From Archilochus colubris (taxonomy: Eukaryota; Chordata; Aves; Apodiformes; Trochilidae): a stretch of DNA of 64,000 nucleotides. Position numbers and translations under genes: made by a program. Below, piece after piece: positions 10,325-20,500 of this stretch. Where the stretch lies: NCBI GenBank assembly GCA_023079485.1, contig CM041090.1, positions 7,128,519 through 7,192,518 on the forward strand. The letters are read 5' to 3'. Below the pieces are notes generated by a model. The model was not told where the DNA came from, made no database searches, and was given only the letters and a program-made list of their open reading frames with translations. Within the stretch, counting starts at the first letter, position 1, and every line of letters begins with the position of its first letter.

Positions 10325-12905
10325 GACTCCTTGTTCCAGAAGCTCCCTCTGCACAAGCAGAAGGCCCAGTTCATCAAAAGCATTTAGGCACAGGACCCGA
10401 ACCATGAGGTACTTCTCAAGGCTAAACTGAAAAAAACCCCAGCAAAACCATATTAGAGAAAGTATAGATACTCAGATATCCCCTAGGGAAATAGAGCACT
10501 AAAAATGCAAGAGGAAGACAGTTTTCCATCCCTGGCTTTAGAGACTACCAGAGAAAAATGCAAGAAGCCCACAGGGGTATATTGTCTTCAGTCTTGTCAG
10601 TCATGGCTGTGACAGCTGAGACCTTTAAAGACTGCCAAAGTAGGGGAACCAATGCACTCCAAATGCCAAGTCTGTCAGCAGCATAATTAACATGTCATGT
10701 ATGGTCTGCTCAGAAGTGCAGAACTTGTGCACCTCCACCTGCCAGACTATCAGAAACTCTGCTCAGCTGCTATTTCCTGCACCTTGCAACAACATACATG
10801 TTAATGCAAAGCCAAGAAATAAGCAATCTACTGGTTGGGAAGACATAAATCAGTTTGTAGCCCATGGGGGAACACAAGCTAACCTACCACAGGGGCTGCT
10901 GGTAATCCTGCACTGCAGGAGTGGCTGTGGAAATGGGTACCCAGTCATACTCTCAGAAAAGCAGATCTATTTCACACAGGCTAAACACCTGAAACAAAAA
11001 GGACTGAGGGAATTCAGAAACAAAACCAGTTTTGGGGACCTCAGCAGCTGGAGTGGGCTTCCCACTAACCTCCAAGAACCAGGTGGCACCAAGTACCTGG
11101 TAAAAGGGAAATGTCTTTCCCCCATTTCTGGCAGCATACCTTTGGCAAACTTAACAAATGTAAAGTGACAAGGGACAGAAAGAAAAATCCCATGTTGTGA
11201 AAGCCAGCCCAGGCAAAGAGGCACAACAGTTCTTCCCCTCTGCAGAAAAAAAGGATGTGCACAGCTTAGTGCAGGAGGGTCCAAGCACGGGTAGGATAAT
11301 TGGGGCAATACAGATGAATGCTCACACTGAGCTAAATTTATATTTAAAAAAAAGATCCGTAGCCACCATGACAGACCAACACAGCCAGGCTATTGACAGC
11401 ACCTGAATCCACTTAAGAGTCTCAGAACAATTCAAACATACCTGAGCAAACCTACAGTACTGCTGCCAGAGCAGCCTCTTCCACAGCCAGTCTCTGAAGG
11501 ACAAATCAGGGAAGGCACTGGAAAGGGAAACTCAGAGGGTGAGGTCCAGGTATTACTGTAAGGAATGATGGGCTCAAAATGAGGGTGAGATACAGGGAGA
11601 GGAGAGAAAAAACAAACCTGTCAAAAAGAAAAGAGTTTCAGTAGTGGTTAGTCTGGTAAGAGAGCAGAGTTTTAATGAATGTAACAATGAGGGATAACAT
11701 TTTGACTACACACTGGCTGAAAATTTAAAATCATGACCATACAAAAATAATCTATTTCTGCACAATAAATACACTGCTTCCTCTCCTTTTTCAGGTTGAC
11801 CTAAAATGATGCAAGTTAAGGGTATCTTACAAACAACCAAGAATCTTAGTTACAAAAATATTTATGGAGAAAGTTATTGCAAATTACTATTTCTGAACAA
11901 GTGACTTCAAAAAAGAAACCCACAAAACTCTTCAATGATGCCACTGACTCCTTAAATTCTGAGGATCTGTAGTCCAATTCTTGTCCCAACACCATTTTCT
12001 TATCTCAACAAATACAAAAGACAGCAGCCATGTGGTCAGCCCATGGCTTCATTAAATAAACACAGCTTTATCAGGAGTTCCTGCACCAGAACAAAGAGAG
12101 GGAAAAAACCAAAGCAGAATGAGTAAGTGAGATGGATACCTTGCACTCCTGATCGTTGGAATGAGTTTGAGTCATGCGAAGAGCTCTCTCCACCCTGATC
12201 AGATGGCACTAAAGATAGGAGATAGCATTATCTGAACACACAAAAAGCTTTCAGGAGAAATAGCTGTATCCAAGCTCCTGTGATACTCAGGAGGTCCTTG
12301 CTGAGATTACAATCAGCTGAGCGAATAAGCTGAACTGAATAAGCAGAAACATTTGGCTAGATCAGTTTTTGCTAAGGCCTATACAGGAAAGGAATAAAAA
12401 TGCCCTTATAATGAAAATGGTCTCATTTGTAGCTCTGTGATAAGTAGTATTTATCATCAATCTTTGATTCCTTGTGCTCAGGCTGCTACTGTAACTCCTC
12501 TGGGATGGCATTAGCATACCATTTCCCCATGGCTCCTACTTATCTCATACAGGCTCTGCTACAAACAGGCTTTTCATCCCTGGTCTGTGAAATTTCTTGA
12601 ATTATCTGATAGGGGAGAGTTTCAAACATGATCACAGCTGGTCAAGTGTTACAAGAAAAGATGAGTCAACTGTGCTATAGGCAGTAATGTGAAGTATGAC
12701 AAGGGTTTCATTGAAACTTTTTTAGAGTGACCTATAAAAGTTGAGCATAGCTTCATCATTCAGGAGAAGCATGCTCATCTCATGCAATCAAAATCATCAA
12801 AAGTGATTTCACAGAAAGGGATATGCATTTTTTAAAAGTTATATTTAACTATGGTCTAGTATCAGGCAAAAAACATGAATATTTAAGAAAGTCAGACAGT
12901 AGCAC
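10325..12905. other. Unrecognised intergenic sequence
   Basis: No gene or named repeat is seen. A 158-codon open frame at 10692-11168 (plus) has no recognisable domain and no splice or expression signal, so I treat it as chance. Confidence 0.4.
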
Positions 12906-13140
12906 ATGTTAAAAAACTACAGTAATAATTAGCACACACAAGCTTACATTTTCAAAGCATTTTACAAAAACATGAATTAATTAAGCCTCACAAAACCCTT
13001 GTGATGTAGGTAAGTATAATTAGTCCCATTTTAGAGATAGGGAAACAGGCATGGGGAGAGTATGATCTGCTGATCAACACACATCAAAACCAGAGGCAGA
13101 ACACCAGATTTTCCAGTTTTCTGCCATATGTGGTCTGACC
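12905..13140 (-). mobile_element. Ancient MIR SINE
   Basis: Read on the minus strand, the segment shows the MIR order of motifs: a CTGTTTCCCTATCTCTAAAA box followed by TGGGACTAATTATACTTACC, then CACAAGGGTTTTGTGAGGCTT, then TGTAAAATGCTTTGAAAATG. These match the tail half of the amniote MIR consensus with many substitutions, as expected for a relic predating the bird-mammal split. Confidence 0.82.
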
Positions 13141-13261
13141 TCTTAAAAAATGCTGGTCTTTAATTAAAATTTCTTCCCTCCCATCCCTTTCAAGACACCT
13201 GACCCCATCTCAGCCTGATATATAAAGGTACCCACCAAGAGCTATTAATGATAAAAAAGTA

Positions 13262-13612
13262 GAAGGCTCTTATAGCAGCCTTCCAGTTCTTGAAAGGGAC
13301 CTACAGGAAAACTAGGGGGGGACATTTTACAAAGGCATGTAGTGATAGGAGGAGGGGTATTGTTTTTAAAATGAAAGAGGGTAGATGGAAATTAGATATG
13401 AGAAAGACATTTTTTACAATGAGGGTAAAACACTGAAACAGGTTGCCCAGGGAAGTTGTGGATGCACCCTGCCTGGAAGTGTTCAAGAGTAGGCTGGATG
13501 GAGCTTTCAGCAACCTGGTGTAGTGAGAGGCATCCCTGTTCATGCAAGGGGGTTGGAACTAGATGATCTTTAAGGTCCCTTCCAACCCAAATCATTTTAT
13601 GATTCCACGATG
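13262..13612 (+). mobile_element. CR1 LINE 3' fragment
   Basis: TTATAGCAGCCTTCCAGTTC, GGTTGCCCAGGGAAGTTGTG and GGTTGGAACTAGATGATC are CR1 3' words in plus orientation. The tail is TTTATGATTCCACGAT. It is an older subfamily than the 2115 copy. It lies about 0.7 kb past the EXD2 stop codon and may be inside that gene's 3' UTR. Confidence 0.9.
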
Positions 13613-13614
13613 TA

Positions 13615-14304
13615 GGAAATAACATCATTCTTTATAGACTGTGTTGCTGGAAGCTGTTTAAGAAAAGAGTTGGCATGGGTGCTTCCATACTGCCACAGTC
13701 AGTGCCATTTCTCATCAGGCTGCTACCACCAGGCAACTCTGAGGCCTACATACAATGTTGATGCAGCTCAGAATCTGGGAAAGAAAAAAAAAAAAAAAAA
13801 AGGCACCAGGTTTCTTTGCCACTTCCAAAAAAGGAAACTCTCTGGCAGGGAGTCTTCTCTGAGAAAAAACTCATATGACCTGCACTGAAAGCAAAGACTT
13901 TTGTCAGAAGACTCTCCAGGTACAGCTAAGGGTGCAGATGTATCTGTTGGAAAACCTGAAATTGTTCCTATTTTGTGCTCCATGTTAAGAGAGACAGTCT
14001 GGAAACATCAGCCATCCTGGGGAGCAGAAATAACTCTCCGTATTCACCTCCAGAAGACAAGTTCCCTTAGCATCTCACTCTTGCACTGAACTAGTCAGTG
14101 ACAGACTAGGATTAAAAATTCCAAACCACCTGAAACTTCAAGTCAATGCATTTAACTCTTTAAAATGCCAAACCTGGCAGATCCACTGCTGCCTGTTTGC
14201 AAACCCAGGCCCAGATGTTAGTGAAGACAAAGAGACAAAAACAGTCTTTCCACCTTCAGTTACACATGTCCATTAGATGATATCTAGAGCCCAGGAAGTT
14301 AGTT
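13615..14304 (-). other. EXD2: Probable EXD2 3' UTR, end not located
   Basis: This lies directly downstream of the EXD2 stop codon on the minus strand. I see no AATAAA near the stop on that strand. The closest variant signal noticed is an ATTAAA at 13166-13161, beyond the CR1 copy. An A-run at about 13778-13801 (a T-run in the transcript) is the only notable feature. Confidence 0.35.
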
Positions 14305-14521
14305 TCATGACAACTCGATCTGAAGATCCTCCCCATACTTTCGGATCAGCTTCAGGTGGTTATGGTCCACTGACCACTGCTCTGGGAGATGTTTGGGCTG
14401 CATGTTGTCCAAGAAATGTTGCCTCCAGCGTCTCTCCAGCTGCATGAGGGAGCGCAGGCCTCCTTTAGCAAAACACTGTACCACCTTCAGTCCATGTGGC
14501 ATGTAGTTCTCATTGCAGATC
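14305..14521 (-). CDS. EXD2: EXD2 coding exon 8 (C-terminal, with stop)
   Basis: The acceptor is ...TCCTGGCAG with the exon starting at 14521. It completes the codon split at residue 546 and runs 72 codons to the TGA at 14307-14305. The protein ends with conserved text (HNHLKLIRKYGEDLQIELS). Confidence 0.95.
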
Positions 14522-17500
14522 CTGCCAGGACACAAGCAGAGTTTATTTTCACACAAACCCACTGTCTGACTCCAGACAAGCAAGGCTGAACAGCAAGACA
14601 CTGAAGATAGATACTTTCAGCTGCAGAGTTTAATTACAGAGACATCGTGACAAGCAGGGAGAGTTTTAAGCTCTGCTTCAACTCAAGACTGCTTTCTGGA
14701 ACACAGTTACACCAGGGAAGGAGAGGCTCTCACCTACACAACATCCTACTGATGTCACCTGGAGTAAGTGAATTGCCCTGACAACACAGCAAGCTCAAAC
14801 AGGGAGCCCTGATGACCCAGGCATCATGGAGGTAATTATGAACTGGCCAGAGGATAAGTATTTCTGGCATGCCATGAGATGAGACAGTGACTTGTGCTGA
14901 GAAGGCCCCTTTTGTACAACAAACTTTCAAATAATGAGAAGCAATTTGGTCTTTTCACTGATGGGCCCTGCAATCTTGTAGGAAGTCAACAGAAGTGGAA
15001 AGCTGCAGTCTGGAGTCCTACATGACTCAAGAGGCTTACAAGGATGGTGAATTGAGACTGCTTACAGAGCAAAAGCCATCCAGCCCTGGACATGTATGGA
15101 GTATGGAGAGAAATGGAATGGAATAAGGGGTGGAATGTCATAGTTTGAGTGGAGGAACTAAAGAAGAGGGTCTTAGGACCCTGAAGGATCTCAGAGGGGT
15201 GGAACACAGAGAGGTCAATGTGATCTTCAGCTCTGCAAATCCTGCTGGACTTTCCTGTATTTTGCTGCAGTACTATTTACCCAGGGCTCTGTGTGCAGAC
15301 AACTTTTTGTTGAACTTCTGTGTCAACATATTTTACTAAAATGCTACATCTACTGATGGACTTTTTATACCTGGTTTCCAGACCAGCTGCTTCCTGGAGC
15401 ATCTCTGGGGTGACTACCTCTGTGTTAAAGAAGTCCTTGACACTCTGCAGAAGTTCTGCCCTTCGGGGGTCAGGCAGGCTGTCTGCATTCAGCAGGGCTC
15501 GGGCTCCAGAGCGCACTTGCCTGCGCAGGGGATCCTCCAGCAGCCTCACACCTTCCTCAGAACCCATGGGGGCACCAAACTCCTCTGCCAGCTGCTGCTT
15601 GAGATGGTTGTCATAGTAATTGGAGATGGCATGGCAGGATGTGCAGAGCAGAAGCACATCATGGGAGTTGTGATCCTTCATTTGTATGGGGAAGTGTCTT
15701 CGGTATTCATGAGGAACAATGTTCTTCCTAAGGAAGACAAACCAGAGAGCTTATTATTTGCCTGGAGCTGCTACTCCTCAGTTCCTCTTATTCCTCACCC
15801 ACAAAGAGTCAACTAATAGTAAAAGTCCAAGAAAACAAAGATAATCATGCTCAGGACTCTCAGTATAGCAATAGGTTCTAAAATATCTTTTTATTTGTAC
15901 TTCACAGATTTTCTGCATTTCTATTTTTTCCCTTCCAAAAATTAATTTTAAAAAAATGAAACCTGATTCATACTGTAAAAAAAAAATATATTAAAAAAAA
16001 AACCACAAGGCACTGGGAGAAGCATACCTCTCAGCTACATAGCAGCAGCTGCAAAGACAATCTCACCCTTTGTGACCTCATGGGCTTCAGGCTCACCTAA
16101 ACTTTTAAAAAATATAAGGATTATATACTGGAAGCAATAGTACAGCTGTTTCCAGAAGGGAATGCCATTGGAACAGTGTGTGTTGGCACACTGCTGCCCC
16201 CTGTCACTCAAAGTGAAGCACATATATGTTCCAGACACTTTGTTCTCCAAGGACAAACACTCCCTGTTCTTAGAAGAAGATGGAAGGTTGGCCTGCACGT
16301 GGGAAACTCTCCCAGACACAGACTACAGAGAATTCAAACAGCGATGACCCACCCAGGATGTGAACAAGCATGATGTTTCAGGCCACTAAACAAGCTTCTG
16401 GATGTCAAACTAGGTGCAAACCTCAGTTGTGTTTTAAAAGATGCATTTTTGTTTCATGCCACTAAACTCACCGGATATAGGACTCTCGCTTGCCACATAC
16501 AACACACAGGTTCTCTTTGACTGTCAGATAATAATCAACTTCAGAGTCAGGACGTCCTGAAGGCTCAAACCTCAGCTTCACAACAAATGGGTCTGTGCTA
16601 ACTAGGTCTGAAAGGGTAAAGGCAAATAAAGACTATTCAAGGCAAATTTGTATTTGAAAGCGAAAATAACAATGCTAAAACCTAAGAGCCATTACGTAGC
16701 GATTGCCCAGCAGTAATTCCATACAAAAAATTTATCCCCAGTGACCTAAGAAACAAGGTAGAAAACCCAGAGAGTGCTGTATTTCAAATACCAACAGGAA
16801 TTGGCATACTTACCTCCAATCCCCTTGTCCAGATACCACTGAGCCTTCTTGCGATCACAAGTGCACAGGGGCTGCCCGTCTGGCGCGTGCAGGAAGCAGT
16901 TGTCATACAGTGGAGATTTTCTACAAAACACAGGCAGTACACAGCAGCTGAACAGCATGCCAAAAAAACCAGCTCTCTGCAAGCCATGCATTCCACACTG
17001 CAATCCATGCAGCCTCCTCCAAATCACAGCAGTGCTCCTAAACACAGGCTTAAGGCTGCTAAGCACTGCATAGGCTGCTGCTAAGGGAAACGGAACACCT
17101 GAAACTTCCCAGGGGTTCCCCAAGTGACTGTAAGATATCTCTGCTGTCCAGAATTTTAACTGTGAATCCCAGTTTTCAAGAAATGCCATAAATTCTGACC
17201 AAAAAAAAAATTATGTTAGAAACAAAAAAAATAACTGAAGTCAAGAAGGGTGAATAATAAAAATAACTGAAGTCAAGAGTTAAGAGTGAACTAAAAGAGA
17301 GTGTCAACTTACAGCCAAGGCAGTTTCAAGGATCAGCTTCCTAAGCCCATATTTTAATGTTTTGTTAAGACAACTTCGTAGTGAAATGAGGCAACCAGGT
17401 GCCACTGATTCCAAGGCAGTGGGCATGAGCTTGTGTTAAGCCCACCTGTGCCTGATTAGGGCAGGGCCCTCACTGCACATGAGCAGGATTAGGGGGCCAA

Positions 17501-20500
17501 TACAAGGTGAGGCTCAAACTCACAGGCTCAGCTCAGTCCTGAGCAAGCCAGCAGAGAGATTGGCTGCTCTTGGAGCAATAGAACTGATCCAGGCTGGTCA
17601 GCCCTGAGGGAAATAGACTCAGAGCACTATTGGTGAGTTTCTGCTGGAACACCTGGTTGGACCTTGGGAGTGTCACACCCTAAGAGAGGTTTGTCTTGCA
17701 ACACAACTTCTCTAAAACATAACGTGAAAGCAATAACTTCATTCACCCAGGCAAAATACTGCAAAAAAGCTCTTGGAGCACTGGGAACCCAAACCACTGT
17801 GTCTATGGGAATAATGGAGCCGAGCTGAAGCCCTGTGAAACACAGGCACCCACTCTTAGTCTGCAAAGTCCTGCTTCACTGATTGCTGGAGGTTTGTGGC
17901 AGTGTGTGGAAGGGCTCTCGTTGGAAGAAAATGTTTCCTTACTCTACCAATCCTCTTCAAATAAAACTAAAGAGTAGGCTGGGTTCAGCAAGCATCTGGG
18001 ACAAACTGCCCAGGGATACAGACGTGTCACAAAACCCTATGGAAAAGTTTCTTTTCTTTCCAGCAAGATCATAGCAATACACACTCAGCATAGCTCTACC
18101 AGCTGAAAAGGTTGATTCACAGGATATCTAATCTGACAACTTGATTTCCTCTGAGGTCCAAGTGTCGACAAACTCCAACAACAAAAAAAATTACACAGGA
18201 GGCCCACTGAGCATCAAGAGTTAAGCTCCATCACAATGATAATTTGAGTACTTCCAACTCTAAATGAATAAACATTAAAGATAAGCAGGCTTAAAGAAAG
18301 GAAAAGTGGAAAAGAACTTTCAAAATCACATCTTATTATAATGTCTTATTACAGACCAGAGACAGACTGCTGGAGATACTATAAAAACCAGTGAGTCTGC
18401 AGATTTCTCATTAATTCAAGTGCAGTTAAAACCAATGAAGAATAAACAAATATGGGGAAATCTCACTATAGCTTGAAATGTCATTTGGTTTAAACTTTAA
18501 AATTTTAATCTTCCCATGAGGTGAAGTTTTTCTGTTTTGTATGACACAGGCTCCAACTGAAAAAAAATTTGAAAATCTGAAGAGTCTTGCTGTGTACAAC
18601 ACAATACCATTAATGACTGCTAATGAAATCAATATTATTGATTGCATTAAAATGTCTTCATTGCCAATCCAATGCAAGTGGAGAAAACAAATACTGAAAT
18701 TACTGGTTTTCTTTCCAAATGGCAATTACAGTCAATTTCAGTTCCTACATCCACATGATCCAAACAAGCCCAGATATACTAGCTCTCCACAGCTTCCACT
18801 GCATTGAGCTCAAAGAGACTACTTCAACTTGTTTTATTTCAGGAACAACCAAACTTTCATCAGCAAAAGGCACTAAGGATTTAAGATTTGCTCCATAAAA
18901 ATCACCTGTGGAATGGAGATCTTAAATTCAGCCACAGCTGGCCCTGCAAGGTTGAAGTAGTACCATTCCCTCCTCTCTCCTCTTGGCCAACACACAAGAG
19001 CAGTGCTGTTCCTTCCTCTCTTCTGGCACCTCACAGAACCTCTCTCTCCCCTCCTAACCTTAGCTTTCAGCTCTGCATCCCTGTGCATCCCTGTGGACAC
19101 AGTGACCGAGGGGACCAGCACAAAGATCCTGCTAACAGGACAAGCCTGTGCACTTGCCACTTTTTCCCTCAAGATGGGGCACAGCTGTTTAGGCAGTAAA
19201 TCCTGGACAGCAAGCTGCTTCCTGCTGGGAATCTGCTTTCCACCTAATGCCTCCATATAAGAAGGAAGAGCAAAAGCTGAAGACAGCTCCTCAACCTTCT
19301 CGTGATCTGGTACAGATCTAAGTGCTGCCCCCACTTTCAAAACTAGAGGGAAATGGGTAAAACAGAAGCAGGATCTGGCTCTCATGACTATTAGGTCCTG
19401 TGTTTCCTTTCCTAGCCCATATTTTCCATTTTGGTTAATGTGAAGAGCATGACACATCATTCCTATCTGTGGTGCAAGGAGTAAAACGTGCTCACCTTGC
19501 AGAGTACCCCACACCCAGAGGCTTTCGTTTCTGCTTCCGAGGATCTTTCACAGTCTGACTGCCAGAGGGATGGGCATTCACCGGAGATTTCCGATTCTTT
19601 GTTTTCTGAGGGGAGCAGCCCTCTCCACTCTTCTCCTCTCCTGTGCTGCCACTCCTTCTTCCTCTAAATGGGATATCCACCAAGCCCCGGCATTTACCCA
19701 GGGCTTTTTCCCAAGCAGAGACTTCAGATGAAGCAGGAAGGCTGACAAATCCCAGAAAATGGAGGAAGAGAGCCACTGAGACCTGAGCATCCCTAGCAGC
19801 ATAGAGAACCTGTAGAAAAGCATAGACATTGAGATACTGTCATATAGCAAACATTCCCAAACATTACCAGTCTTTAGCAGTTGGTCCAGTAAAGCCAGAA
19901 GCTGGATTTATTCCCTTTTGAAGTTTACACAAAGTTCTGACATTTGTGTGACACTTTCATAACATTACCACACCCCACATTTTTAGCGTCAGTAAGACCT
20001 GAAACACTCATGGGTGCCTGCAAAAACTACCAGGGACTGAAGAAAATTCAGGTCAATCAGGCTTCAAACACATTCTTGCCCCACCATTCCCTCCCTTAAC
20101 TAAAAAAAGCTCCTTTCTGACAGGCTGGCTGTGAATATTCAGTGTGATTATTTATCCTGCCACTCCCTCTACCGGTCACTGATTTATAGGCACCTGCAGC
20201 ATGACACTGATGGAAGTGAGCAATCAGGGCAATTGCAATCATGTAAAGATGGTGAAGAAGGTTTCAAAGGCCTTTCTCTTACATTGCACTGACTGATACA
20301 GACTGGGGAAAAAAAAACCCACAACACCAAAAAAGTGAGGGTTTGGGTACACAACCACTTCTTCAAATAATCTGTCCTTACAGACCTTCCAGAATTGAAG
20401 GAAAACAAGGGTCAAGAATCCAGAAAGTTTTCTTCATGGAAAAGGAGCAAAACACAGGCACTTAGTCTGAAATAAATTACAGACCACAGAGGTAACTCAA

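Noticed and set aside
10692..11168. 158-codon plus-strand open frame
   Set aside because: No recognisable domain, splice pattern or repeat match; compatible with chance in this composition.
18873..19514. 213-codon minus-strand open frame
   Set aside because: It is read-through from the frame near EXD2 coding exon 4 across its donor into the intron, with no conserved sequence.
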